From Hyphomicrobiales bacterium (GTDB lineage: Bacteria > Pseudomonadota > Alphaproteobacteria > Rhizobiales > Rhizobiaceae), in contig UBQX01000005.1 of assembly GCA_900467685.1 (NCBI GenBank), forward strand, positions 62,001 through 126,000: a DNA stretch of 64,000 nucleotides. Reading direction: 5' to 3'. Shown in pieces: positions 1 through 8,808 of the stretch. The notes below the pieces were generated by a model, which was given only the letters and a program-made list of their open reading frames with translations, ran no database searches and was not told the DNA's origin. The position numbers were made by a program, and so were the translations under genes. Position 1 is the stretch's first letter. The number at the start of each line of letters is the position of its first letter.

Positions 1-11
1 GCTTCCTGATC

Positions 12-1136
12 TCAGAAAATCACAACCTGGCGGATCGCCTCGCCGGTCGCAAGGCGCTCGAAGCCTTCGTTGATCTCGTCGAGCGTGATCCTGTGCGTCA
101 TCAGCTTTTCGATCGGCAGCTTGCCGGCCTGCATCATGGCGGCAAAGCGCGGGATGTCGCGCACGGGGACGCAGGAGCCGACATAGGAGCCCTTCAGGGT
201 CTGCTCGCCGACCGTCAGCGAAACGGCGGGAATGGTGAATTCGGCCTTCGGGTTGGGCAAGCCGCCGGTCACCGTCGTGCCGCCGCGGCGGGTGATTTCG
301 TAGGCGAATTTCAGCGCCGGAGCGGCGCCGGCCAGTTCCACCGCCAGATCGACGCCGCCATTGGTCAGCGCCTTGACCTCGGCGACAGCGCCCTCCTTGG
401 TCGGATCGATCGCGTGCGTGGCGCCCAGTTCCAGCGCCAGCGCCCGCTTGTGTTCAGCCATGTCGACCGCGACGATCGTCTCTGCACCAGCCGCCACAGC
501 GCCGAGAAGCCCGGCAAGCCCGACCCCGCCGAGGCCGACGATGGCGCAGCTTTGGCCCATCTTCAGTTCGCCCGAGTTCAGCACCGCGCCGACACCCGTC
601 AGCACCGCGCAGCCAAGGAGTGCGGCACGATCGAGCGGCACCGACTTGTCGATCTTGATGCAGGAGTTTTCCGACATGACCGCGTGGGTCGAAAAGGCCG
701 AAACACCGAGGTGATGGTTGAGCGCCTCGCCCTTGTAGCGCAGCCGCCGCTCGCCGCCCAGCAGCGTGCCCTTGCCCGCCGCCACCGCTCCCGGCTCGCA
801 GAGCGCCGGCCGGCCGGAGGCGCAAGGCACGCAATGGCCACAGGAAGGCACGAAAACGAGGACGACATGGTCCCCCGGCAGGAAGCGTGTGACGCCGGGC
901 CCCACCGCCTCGATGATGCCCGAAGCCTCATGTCCGAGCGCCACAGGCATGTCGCGCGGCCGATCGCCATTGATCACGGACAGATCGGAATGGCACAGAC
1001 CCGCCGCCACCATCTTCACCCGCACCTCGCCAAAGCCCGGATCCTCGAGATCCGCCTCGACGATCTCGAGCGGCTTCGTGTCCTGATAGGGACGCGCCGC
1101 GCCCATGGATCTCAGCAGGGCAATTCTGGCTTTCAT
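12..1136 (-). CDS. Zinc-dependent alcohol dehydrogenase (MDR family)
   Basis: This 374-residue protein is a medium-chain zinc alcohol dehydrogenase, oxidising an alcohol or reducing an aldehyde with NAD(P) in the cytosol. Catalytic zinc ligands are visible as C48 in GLCHSD and H69-E70 in GHE. The structural-zinc lobe has the four-cysteine pattern CGHCVPC followed by ALC, and the dinucleotide site is GLGGVG near residue 200. Length is normal for the family. It is the last gene of the long minus-strand operon, 28 bases after the symporter gene. The context suggests it handles an alcohol or aldehyde released from the imported compound, but the substrate cannot be read from the sequence. Confidence 0.9.
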   Translation of the reverse strand: MKARIALLRSMGAARPYQDTKPLEIVEADLEDPGFGEVRVKMVAAGLCHSDLSVINGDRPRDMPVALGHEASGIIEAVGPGVTRFLPGDHVVLVFVPSCGHCVPCASGRPALCEPGAVAAGKGTLLGGERRLRYKGEALNHHLGVSAFSTHAVMSENSCIKIDKSVPLDRAALLGCAVLTGVGAVLNSGELKMGQSCAIVGLGGVGLAGLLGAVAAGAETIVAVDMAEHKRALALELGATHAIDPTKEGAVAEVKALTNGGVDLAVELAGAAPALKFAYEITRRGGTTVTGGLPNPKAEFTIPAVSLTVGEQTLKGSYVGSCVPVRDIPRFAAMMQAGKLPIEKLMTHRITLDEINEGFERLATGEAIRQVVIF

Positions 1137-1164
1137 GTCACTCTTCCCTTGATATTCATCTGTC

Positions 1165-3081
1165 TTATCGGTGGCCGAAGGCGAATGTCGCCACGATCAC
1201 AAGGCTTGCGGCAACAGCAATCGCGACGACGGCCGCGCGCCGCCGGCGCATCTCGGCCTGCGCCTGCCCCACCCGCAGGCGCGGGCGCGGCAGATAGGCC
1301 GGGACCTGAACCAGGGTCGGGCTCGCCAGTTCCATCTTGTAGGAGAGAAACCAGACCAGACCGAGACCCGCCACCCACATGGCCAGCGACCAGCCCCACA
1401 AGGAGGGCATGCCGAGCACCCAATGGCCGTCCGTTCCGAGGAATGCGTAATTGCCGAAAACAAGACCCGGACCAATCGCGAGAAATAACCAGGCGAGGGT
1501 CGCAGACCAGGCCGTCGAGCGCAGCGCCCTCACGCGCGGGCTGCCGGCAAGCTGGCCGAACAGGAAGCGGCGCGCCTCCTCCCCCTCCTCGCCGAAGCCG
1601 CGTCGCTGCGTGAAGGCGGAAACGAGAAGCGTGACGGCGGCATTCGCTGCCATGCCCCAGGCGGCGGAGTGAATGGTCCAGGGATCGCGGCCCCAGGGCA
1701 GGTCCAGCCCGAAGAAGGAGAGGACCGAGATGCCGAATGGCTCGGTCAGCAGCACGCCGGCAATGCCGAAGCCGACGCCCGTCACGGCAGCCGGCCGCGT
1801 GATCCACCGGAACCAGGTCATGCCGAGAAGCGGCGTCCAGAGCTGGAAGCTGAGCGGCAGGGCGAGCGAGGCAAGAAGCGTCAGCGCCACGGGTGTCAGC
1901 ACCTGCATGAGCACGCTCCCCAGCACCAGAAGCCCGATGACGACGCGCGTCAGCGTCACCGTATCGCGCCGGGACAGGCTGGCATGGAAGAAAGGCTTGT
2001 AGAGATGGCGCACCAGCGTCTCTGCCGCAGAGAGGAGCGCGACCGCGGCCATGACTTGCACGCCCGCCAGCAGACCCAGGAAGATCCAGGCCGAGAACCA
2101 GGGCGAGAGGCCGGCCAGCAGACCCGTGAGCGCATGCGCCGGATCGATGAGCGCGCTGGCCCCGACAATGGCGATGCAGAAGGCAACGAGCGCGCCTGCG
2201 GCACCGGCCATGACCCAGGTCTGCCCGGCCGCAAAACCGCGCGGACTTGCAGTCGAAAGCACCACTTTCATGATCATCGGGCTCGCCTGCAGGCCCATCA
2301 GCGCCATGGCGAAGGAGAGGCTGGCAAGCGCCGTGCCTTCATGCCCTGCGGCCGCCTCTTTGCCGAGACCGGCCGTGAACTGCACGACACCCGTCACGAT
2401 GAAGCGGGTTGCCGTTGCGGGATCGGCGGCGAGTTTCGCGAGCCCCGCATTCATCGCGGCAAATCCGCCCGAGGCAATGAGCGCAAAACCGGCCAGCGCA
2501 ATGATGGCAGCGCCCGCGACGACGGACTGGATCGCGCCGAGATAGCCTGCGGCACGCATGCCGCCGATGGTGACATAGGCAAACAGGATGAGGCCGAGCA
2601 GGGCGGCAGCCATCTCCTGCGAGACAAGGCCGCCGCCGAGATCGGAGGCGAGCTGCGACAACGCATGAAGCTGCAGGCCCGCGAAGGCGACCGCGAAGAG
2701 TACGGCGACGACGGCGGAAAATGCGGTCAGGAACTCGGAGCCCCAATAGGCGCGCAGCAATTCGGTGAGCGAGGAGACACGCAACCGCTGGCCCAGAAGC
2801 CAGATGCGCTTGAAGAAGACGACGCCCGGCAGCGCCAGCGCCACGCCGGCCTGGAGGGTGGCGGCGAGCCCAAAACCGTGGCGGCCTATCTCGTCCGTGC
2901 CGGCCAGCACCGCCCAGCCCGAAAGGCTCGCGCCAGCAATCACCAGCGCCGAAATCCACGGTGAAAGACCGTGCGCGGCGGAAAAGAACGTTTGATAGTC
3001 GCCATTCGCCTGCGCGCTGAGCCGCGCCCAGTAGAGAACGACAACCGAATAGAACAGGGCAAAGAGCGGGAGCCAGATCAT
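1165..3081 (-). CDS. Sodium:solute symporter-family membrane protein
   Basis: This 638-residue polytopic protein has at least twelve hydrophobic segments and resembles the SSS (sodium:solute symporter) fold. Supporting traits are an N-terminal helix followed by a GASLSGWAV-like unwound-helix region, and GGMRAAGYLGAIQSV, typical of SSS helix 5. The frame stays open further upstream, but the ATG at 3081 is preferred because it shares one base with the stop of the preceding small membrane gene (TGATG), which indicates translational coupling. The C-terminal ~150 residues add extra membrane segments beyond a minimal symporter. The substrate is unknown. A sensory rather than transport role is possible, since SSS domains occur in signalling proteins. 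Confidence 0.8.
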   Translation of the reverse strand: MIWLPLFALFYSVVVLYWARLSAQANGDYQTFFSAAHGLSPWISALVIAGASLSGWAVLAGTDEIGRHGFGLAATLQAGVALALPGVVFFKRIWLLGQRLRVSSLTELLRAYWGSEFLTAFSAVVAVLFAVAFAGLQLHALSQLASDLGGGLVSQEMAAALLGLILFAYVTIGGMRAAGYLGAIQSVVAGAAIIALAGFALIASGGFAAMNAGLAKLAADPATATRFIVTGVVQFTAGLGKEAAAGHEGTALASLSFAMALMGLQASPMIMKVVLSTASPRGFAAGQTWVMAGAAGALVAFCIAIVGASALIDPAHALTGLLAGLSPWFSAWIFLGLLAGVQVMAAVALLSAAETLVRHLYKPFFHASLSRRDTVTLTRVVIGLLVLGSVLMQVLTPVALTLLASLALPLSFQLWTPLLGMTWFRWITRPAAVTGVGFGIAGVLLTEPFGISVLSFFGLDLPWGRDPWTIHSAAWGMAANAAVTLLVSAFTQRRGFGEEGEEARRFLFGQLAGSPRVRALRSTAWSATLAWLFLAIGPGLVFGNYAFLGTDGHWVLGMPSLWGWSLAMWVAGLGLVWFLSYKMELASPTLVQVPAYLPRPRLRVGQAQAEMRRRRAAVVAIAVAASLVIVATFAFGHR

Positions 3082-3506
3082 CAATGCGCCTCCGATCCGT
3101 CGGTCGGCTTCATGTGGAAGCGCGAGAATGCACCGCGCAAACCGTGCCGCGTGAACAGATAGGCGAGGAAGCCGGCGGCCAGCACGCCGAAAAGTGTCAA
3201 GCCGGAATAATAGTCCGCCATGGTCATCTCCCCGCCTGCCGCGGAGACAACGAAGATCAGCCCGAGCACGCCGTAGGCCCCGATCCCAAGCGCCGCCTCG
3301 CCCTGCGTGAAGCCGGTGTCGAAAATGCCGTTGACGACAATATGAGCGACGAAGGCGAGAACGAGCAAGAGAACGCCGGCGCTTGAGAGGGCCCACCAGT
3401 CCGCTCTCATCCCCTCCAGGAAGACGCAAAGCCCGAAAAGCCCGAGCACGGCCCAGATCGCGAAGATCAGCACGGAGCGTTCAATACGGGCGTCGGTCTG
3501 GCTCAT
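3081..3506 (-). CDS. Small four-helix membrane protein, likely symporter partner
   Basis: This 141-residue protein has about four hydrophobic segments (roughly residues 10-30, 38-60, 73-90 and 100-118) and no motif I can name. Its stop codon shares a base with the start of the downstream symporter gene, so the two are probably co-translated and may form one complex, as small membrane subunits do with some SSS-family carriers. It follows the flotillin gene after a 68-base gap that contains a strong hairpin. The partner-subunit role is inferred only from gene overlap and topology. Confidence 0.7.
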   Translation of the reverse strand: MSQTDARIERSVLIFAIWAVLGLFGLCVFLEGMRADWWALSSAGVLLLVLAFVAHIVVNGIFDTGFTQGEAALGIGAYGVLGLIFVVSAAGGEMTMADYYSGLTLFGVLAAGFLAYLFTRHGLRGAFSRFHMKPTDGSEAH

Positions 3507-3542
3507 GGAAGGGTTCCTGCATCGTCACGCGGGCGGAGGCGA

Positions 3543-3565
3543 CCGGCCGGGAAGACCCCGGCCGG
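3543..3565 (-). terminator. GC-rich hairpin between flotillin and small membrane gene
   Basis: A perfect 9-base inverted repeat (CCGGCCGGG and CCCGGCCGG on the plus strand) is separated by five bases. It lies just past the flotillin stop and before the next gene on the minus strand. No T-run follows, so it is more likely an attenuator or mRNA 3'-end stabiliser than a full intrinsic terminator. It may reduce expression of the last three genes relative to flotillin. Confidence 0.5.
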
Positions 3566-3574
3566 CCATGAGGT

Positions 3575-5245
3575 TCAGTTCGGCCGGTTCTTTTCCTTGC
3601 CGGCAGGCGTCGGCGCGGCGGGCTCGGTATAGACGACCTTGGACAGGTCGCTCAGCGTGTGCGGCCGGTGGATCGTTTCCGCCGTCAGGCCGATCTCGCC
3701 GAGCAGCGTGTCTACGAAGGGCGCCTGCGTGCGGTAGCGCAGCGCCGAGCTGACCACCTGTTCGGCAAGGTTCCCGTCGCGCGGCGCACCCGCCTCGTCG
3801 CCGGCAACCAGCTGGCCCGATCCGCCACCGGCAAGGCCCGGAAGCCCTTCCACGTGCAGGATCTTGATGCCCTCGATCTTCTCCATCGGCTTGACACTCT
3901 CGCGGATGATGGCCGGCAGGTTCTCGACCAGCGAGCGATGCAGCGCGGAGCGGCGGCTGGCGTCGGAGCGCATGTTCTCCGCTGCATTGAGCCGTTCCTT
4001 GCCCGCAGCCTCGACCTTCATGCGCTCTTCCAGTGCGGCGACCGCGATCCGGTCGGCATCGGCGCGATCCTTGGCGGCGGCCTTTTCGGCTTCAGCCAGG
4101 ATGCGGATGCGGGCAGCTTCGGCTTCCGCCGCGCGTTCGGCCTCGATACGCTCGATTGCCTTCTGGCGGTTGGCGATCTCGGTGTCGCGAACCGTCATCA
4201 CCTTTTCCTGCGCCTCGATCATCGCAGCGCGCGCCTTCTCGGCCTCGGCCTGCGCTTCGGAGCGTTCCTTCGACTTGATGGAGACGGCGATTTCGCGGGC
4301 CTGCTCCTCGATCTGAATCGTCTCGCGGCGGCGGATTTCCAGCCGTTCGACCTCGCGTTCCATGTCGATGCGGCTGCGCTCGACGGCTTCCCGCTCTTTC
4401 AGCTTCACCGCCTCGATCTCGCGTTCGCGCTGGGCGTTCTGGGCGGCGATTTCGGACTTCTTGGACGCCCGCTCGATGGCGACCTGCGCCTCATGCGAAA
4501 GCCGTGCATATTCGCTGTCGCGCTCGATCTCGAGGCTGCGCTTTTCCGCTTCCAGGTTCTTGGCGCGGATGGCAATCGCCGTATCCTTCTCGATATCGTT
4601 GCGCTTCTTCTTGCGGCTTTCGATCTGTTCGGTCAGGTGCGTCAGGCCTTCGGCGTCGAACGTGTTCGACGGGTCGAAGAGCTTGATGTCGGTCTGGTCG
4701 AGCGAGGTGAGCGACACGGATTCCAGTTCGAGGCCATCGAGCGCGAGGCTTTCGGCCACTTCCTGCTTCACTTCCTTAACGAAGGCCTGGCGGTTCTCGT
4801 GGATGAATTCCAGCGTCATCTTGGCGGCAGCGCCACCCATGGCGTCGACGAAGCGGCCCTGAATGAGATCCTTCAGCTGCTCCGCATTCATGGTGCGGTT
4901 GCCGAGACTGCGCGCGGCGGTCGCCACCGCATCCGTGTTGGGCGCAACGCGGACATAGAACTCGACGGTGAGTTCCACGCGCATGCGATCCTTGGTGATC
5001 AGCGACTTTTCCCGTGCCCGGGTCACTTCCAGCCGCAGCGTGTTCATGTTGACCTCGGTCAGGTCATGCAGGATCGGCAGCACCAGTGCGCCGCCGCCCA
5101 TGACGACCTTCTCGCCGCCGAAGCCGGTCCGCACGAAGCTGACATCCTTGGTGGAGCGGCGATAAAGCCAGTGCAGAAGATAGGCAGCGACCGCAATGAC
5201 GATGGCCGCCAGAATAATGATGGCAATGACGTCTGCACCCTTCAT
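3575..5245 (-). CDS. Flotillin-like SPFH-domain membrane scaffold protein
   Basis: This 556-residue protein has one N-terminal transmembrane helix (about residues 6-26), an SPFH/band-7 domain (about 30-220), and a long coiled coil rich in Glu, Ala, Arg and Lys (about 220-430). A flotillin-type tail ending near residue 556 follows. Flotillins organise ordered membrane microdomains and oligomerise through the coiled coil. The length and domain order fit the bacterial FloT/YuaG group. The gene starts 48 bases after the opsin-like gene in the same orientation, an unusual pairing that suggests the opsin, importer or symporter may be clustered in a flotillin-dependent membrane domain. That partnership is inference. 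Confidence 0.9.
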   Translation of the reverse strand: MKGADVIAIIILAAIVIAVAAYLLHWLYRRSTKDVSFVRTGFGGEKVVMGGGALVLPILHDLTEVNMNTLRLEVTRAREKSLITKDRMRVELTVEFYVRVAPNTDAVATAARSLGNRTMNAEQLKDLIQGRFVDAMGGAAAKMTLEFIHENRQAFVKEVKQEVAESLALDGLELESVSLTSLDQTDIKLFDPSNTFDAEGLTHLTEQIESRKKKRNDIEKDTAIAIRAKNLEAEKRSLEIERDSEYARLSHEAQVAIERASKKSEIAAQNAQREREIEAVKLKEREAVERSRIDMEREVERLEIRRRETIQIEEQAREIAVSIKSKERSEAQAEAEKARAAMIEAQEKVMTVRDTEIANRQKAIERIEAERAAEAEAARIRILAEAEKAAAKDRADADRIAVAALEERMKVEAAGKERLNAAENMRSDASRRSALHRSLVENLPAIIRESVKPMEKIEGIKILHVEGLPGLAGGGSGQLVAGDEAGAPRDGNLAEQVVSSALRYRTQAPFVDTLLGEIGLTAETIHRPHTLSDLSKVVYTEPAAPTPAGKEKNRPN

Positions 5246-5293
5246 GGACGTATTCCTTCTGAATGAGCAGGGGTTTCAGGCAAATGATGGAAT

Positions 5294-6001
5294 TCAGGCA
5301 CCGGCCTTCTCCTCTGAAGCGAGGACGGCGGTCGAAAGAACGGCGATGCCGAAGGCCATGCGGTTGAGGATATCGGCGACGTTATAGGCGACCGAGAGGC
5401 TGCCATCGTCGGTCATGCCGGCAAAGGCGGTGAGGAAATTGCCGAGCGGATAGATGGCCCAGCCGATGGTGACGATCAGCCGGAGCCAGAAATAGCCGCG
5501 CCGCAGCGTGTCGCCAGTCGAGCTGCGCACCACGTCGTCCATGCGGCCGAAATAGAATTCGCCGAGCAGATAAAGCCAGAAGACGAGGCCGATGAGGAAG
5601 GCGAGCGTCGGATGCATGAAGGCCGCCTCGCCGAGATAGCGGACGAAAACCATGAGCATGGAGACGATGACCAGCCGCCAGAACAGACCTGCGGAAAGCT
5701 TGCCCGCCGTGCCGGCGAGGAAGAACAGCGCCATCACCTGCAGCGGCATGGACACGGCCCAGCCGACATAATGATAGACGACCGGCACGCCCTGGCCCGC
5801 AAACCACGCCTCCCGCGCCTCGTGGACAGAGCCGACGCCAACCAGCGCCGCCAGCGCGCAGAGCACGACGGGAAGTCTCCACTGCCTGCCGATCCAGGCC
5901 GTCCCCATCAGGAGCAGCACCGCGGTTGCGGCAAGACCGAACAGGTCGGCGGAAAAGCTCGCCGCAGTGAGGTCGGTTGTCTGATAGACCGCCATTGTCA
6001 T
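5294..6001 (-). CDS. Microbial-rhodopsin homologue lacking the retinal lysine (noK-type opsin)
   Basis: This 235-residue, seven-helix protein aligns along its whole length with proteorhodopsin. Visible matches are YHYVGWAVSMPLQ in helix C, RYLGEAAFM in helix D, GWAIYPLGN in helix F and YNVADILNRMAFGI in helix G. The residue that should be the Schiff-base lysine (YNLADFVNK in proteorhodopsin) is R214, encoded by CGC at 5360-5362. The helix C arginine is H77, the proton-acceptor aspartate is G80, and the donor-position glutamate is A91. The counter-ion aspartate D210 is retained. Covalent retinal binding and proton pumping are therefore not expected. Type 1 opsins without the lysine are a known but functionally unexplained class. 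The gene is 42 bases downstream of an ABC permease and upstream of flotillin. Confidence 0.88.
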   Translation of the reverse strand: MTMAVYQTTDLTAASFSADLFGLAATAVLLLMGTAWIGRQWRLPVVLCALAALVGVGSVHEAREAWFAGQGVPVVYHYVGWAVSMPLQVMALFFLAGTAGKLSAGLFWRLVIVSMLMVFVRYLGEAAFMHPTLAFLIGLVFWLYLLGEFYFGRMDDVVRSSTGDTLRRGYFWLRLIVTIGWAIYPLGNFLTAFAGMTDDGSLSVAYNVADILNRMAFGIAVLSTAVLASEEKAGA

Positions 6002-6043
6002 TGTCCTCCTTGAAGGAAAAGGTCGTGTCGCATTGCGTTCACC

Positions 6044-7405
6044 TCAGATCTGCGTGCGGATATGCGGCGAGCGTGCATAGAGCGCCACCATGGGAAGGAT
6101 GAGCAGGCCGAAGATGAACTGCTGCCATTTGAAATCGAGGCCGATGCCGACCAGGAAGCTGGAAAGAACCTGAAGCACGAGCACGCCGATGACGGTGAAG
6201 CCATAGCCACCCGCGCCACCGAGGAGCGAGGTGCCACCCACCACGACAGCCGCCAGCGTCAGGAAAAGATATTGATCGCCGACCCCGATGAAGCCGCCGC
6301 CGGACCAGCCGAGCAGCAGGCCGCCGGTCAGCGCGGCAAAAAAGCCGGAGAGCGCATACATGATGACCCAGTAGCGCATCTCGGAAATCATCACGCGGCT
6401 GGCCGACGTGCGGTTGACGCCGAGCGCATAGAGGTAGCGGCCATAGACCGTGGTGCGCAGCCCGACGATCAGGATCAGCGCGATCAGCGCCCAGACGAGA
6501 ATGACCGGCGGGAAGGGCAGGCCGAAGGTCGTGCCGTTCATGGCCGAGATATTGGCTAGCCACGGCGGCACAGTGCCGAAGACGTTGCCGGAATAGGCCG
6601 AACCGATCGAGGTGACGATCTGCACGCCGCCCGAGATGGCAAAGCCGGTGCCGAGCGTCACGATCAGCGCCTGACCCTGCAGCCTGTAGCTGAGAAGCCC
6701 GTTGATGACGCCGAAGATCGTGCCGATCAGCAGCACGATGATCGTGGCGAGCCATGGCGGAACGCCGAGGCCGATCAGGTAGAGCAGGCCGACATTCGCC
6801 CCACCGATGATGAAGGGAATGGAGAGATCCAGCCCGCCGAGAAGTGCCACCAGCGTCTGGCCGATCGAGGCAATGCCAAGGAAGGAGGCGAAGAGCAGCA
6901 TCGACTTGATGTTGTTGCCCGAGGCAAAGCCCTCGATGTTCATCGAACCGACGGAGAACAGGCCGGCCAGAACCATGATGCCGATGAAGGCGGAGCGGTT
7001 CTGCTGGAACTGCCGACCAAGCGTGCGCGTCAGCACGAGAATGGCAAGCAGGATGATGAGCGACAGGACATTCCAGATATTGAAGAAACCCGGAATGGAA
7101 AGCGACAGAAGCAGGAAGGCGGCGAGCACCAGCGCCAGTCCGATCAGCGGCCAGCGATATTGCATCCAGGCCTGACGCAGCGGGCTCGGCCCGTCGGCGA
7201 CAATGGTTTCGGTCTCGACGAACTGGCCGATGACATAGCGCCAGGCCCAGACGGTGAGCGCGAGCGTCGCAATGGCGGACAGGATGACGACCTGCACCGC
7301 CATGCCCTGCACAAAGCCGAAGCCTGCGCCGAGACCCGCGAGCAGAATGGCGAGGACGAGACCGAGAATGCGGGCCGGAAGGCCGATCTGTGGCAGCTTT
7401 TCCAT
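6044..7405 (-). CDS. ABC importer permease, sugar/ribose type (second permease)
   Basis: This 453-residue inner-membrane permease belongs to the branched-chain/ribose permease superfamily (BPD_transp_2, RbsC/YjfF-like). It has about ten hydrophobic segments and the conserved GGLDLSI element followed by the NGLLSYRL region that contacts the ATPase. Its start shares one base with the stop of the preceding permease gene (TGATG), so the two are coupled and probably form a heterodimeric channel. The partner ATPase and binding protein are encoded immediately upstream. At 453 residues it is longer than the usual 320-350 because of an N-terminal extension carrying additional membrane helices. Confidence 0.9.
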   Translation of the reverse strand: MEKLPQIGLPARILGLVLAILLAGLGAGFGFVQGMAVQVVILSAIATLALTVWAWRYVIGQFVETETIVADGPSPLRQAWMQYRWPLIGLALVLAAFLLLSLSIPGFFNIWNVLSLIILLAILVLTRTLGRQFQQNRSAFIGIMVLAGLFSVGSMNIEGFASGNNIKSMLLFASFLGIASIGQTLVALLGGLDLSIPFIIGGANVGLLYLIGLGVPPWLATIIVLLIGTIFGVINGLLSYRLQGQALIVTLGTGFAISGGVQIVTSIGSAYSGNVFGTVPPWLANISAMNGTTFGLPFPPVILVWALIALILIVGLRTTVYGRYLYALGVNRTSASRVMISEMRYWVIMYALSGFFAALTGGLLLGWSGGGFIGVGDQYLFLTLAAVVVGGTSLLGGAGGYGFTVIGVLVLQVLSSFLVGIGLDFKWQQFIFGLLILPMVALYARSPHIRTQI

Positions 7406-8808
7406 CAGCGAACAGCCTCCGTGCCCGGCACCGAAACGCCCTCATGCATGACCCACGCGCCGCCGAGCACGAGGGCGGCAACCACCACGGCCACCGCCGG
7501 GCCGAGGCTCCGCCGGTTCGCCTGCGCAAAGGCCAGCCGCAGGAAGACGGCAAGGACGGCGAGAAGGATGGTGAAGAAGACGAAGGGCACGGCCTGAGCC
7601 TTGAGCGCCAGCGTCTGCGGCGTGAGAGTTGCAATCTCCAGCGGCTTCGTCAACGCAGCCTGCATGTCCATCGGGCCGGGCAGGTAAGCCGGCGCCTCGC
7701 CGAGGCTCGTGTAGTCGAAGGTCGCATGCAGCGCGATGCCGAACACCACGACGCCGAGCGACACGAAATAAAGAAGCGGCGAGAAATTGCGGATATGGCG
7801 CTGGATGACCGGGATGAGCAGCGTCAGAAGCAGCGAGATGACGAGGATCGCACCATAGGCGAGGTTCGTCACGAAGCTCTGCACCGAACCGAAGTTGAAG
7901 CTCGAGAGCACGAAAGTGATCATGTAGAGGTTCAGCGCCCCGAGCGCCGAGCCGAAGACCCCGCCGCGCCCCCCGGCCAGAGACGCGCCGCCGAGCACCA
8001 GCGCCGTCACCGCGATGAGCGTATAGGTCGTGCCCTGCGACGGGTCGCCCGACGAAATCAGCGCCGTGAAGCAGATCGAGGCGAGGCCCGCAAAGCACCC
8101 GGAAATGAGATGCGCGCCGATGCGAACGATGGTGATCGGCACGCCCGACGTATAGGCCGCGCGCTCGTCCGAGCCCATGAGGCGCAGGTGGGTGTAAAAG
8201 GCTGTCGCTGTAAACAGCAGCCAGGCGACCGTCGCCAGAACCAGAATGACCAGAACCGGCGAGAAGATCGACGTGCCATAGCCCCATTCGGCCATGAAGG
8301 GCGGGGCAACCCCGCCGGGACGCGGCAGGATGACGAGATTGATACCCGACAGCGCCAGATAGCCCGACAGCGACACGATGATCGGCTGCACGCGGACGAA
8401 GATGACGATCAGCGCGAAAATGAACTGATAGGCCGCGCCCACCGCCATGCAATAGAGGAAGACCGGGATCGGGTTTTCCAGCACGCCCCCGGCATGCAAC
8501 TGGATCATTGTCACGTTGATGAAGCCGATCAGCGGGCCGACGGAGAGATCGACAGTGCCGCGGCCGGAAATCGTCGAGGCCATCAGCGTATAGGTCGCGA
8601 GGATCAGCGGGGTGACGACGATGATCGCCGCGCCGATGCCGGAGGGTGTCATGAGGCTTGGCGTGCGCAGCACCGCGATCGACAGAAGCGCGAAGAACAG
8701 CGTGATCGGCATCAGCAGGAACGGGTTCGAGCGCCCGCCCTGCTCGGCCACCTTCACGATAGCGGACTCGGCGCCGGGAGTTTCCTGCGGGGTCACTGGA
8801 AGGCTCAT
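7405..8808 (-). CDS. ABC importer permease, sugar/ribose type (first permease)
   Basis: This 467-residue permease is from the same superfamily as the next gene, with about ten or more membrane segments. The conserved GRGTVDLSVGPLIGF segment near residue 95 and the LGGASLAGGRGGVFGSALGAL segment typical of RbsC-like proteins are present. It overlaps the ATPase gene upstream by four bases (ATGA) and the second permease downstream by one. Two unequal permeases plus a double ATPase are the usual make-up of this importer class. The C-terminal region adds a further periplasmic loop and a helix beyond the core fold. Confidence 0.9.
   Translation of the reverse strand: MSLPVTPQETPGAESAIVKVAEQGGRSNPFLLMPITLFFALLSIAVLRTPSLMTPSGIGAAIIVVTPLILATYTLMASTISGRGTVDLSVGPLIGFINVTMIQLHAGGVLENPIPVFLYCMAVGAAYQFIFALIVIFVRVQPIIVSLSGYLALSGINLVILPRPGGVAPPFMAEWGYGTSIFSPVLVILVLATVAWLLFTATAFYTHLRLMGSDERAAYTSGVPITIVRIGAHLISGCFAGLASICFTALISSGDPSQGTTYTLIAVTALVLGGASLAGGRGGVFGSALGALNLYMITFVLSSFNFGSVQSFVTNLAYGAILVISLLLTLLIPVIQRHIRNFSPLLYFVSLGVVVFGIALHATFDYTSLGEAPAYLPGPMDMQAALTKPLEIATLTPQTLALKAQAVPFVFFTILLAVLAVFLRLAFAQANRRSLGPAVAVVVAALVLGGAWVMHEGVSVPGTEAVR

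Noticed and set aside
93-1613. Long open frame on the plus strand opposite the alcohol dehydrogenase and symporter genes
   Set aside because: It is Arg/Gly/Ala-rich with no motif and lies antisense to two clear genes. GC-rich codon bias opens such frames throughout the window.
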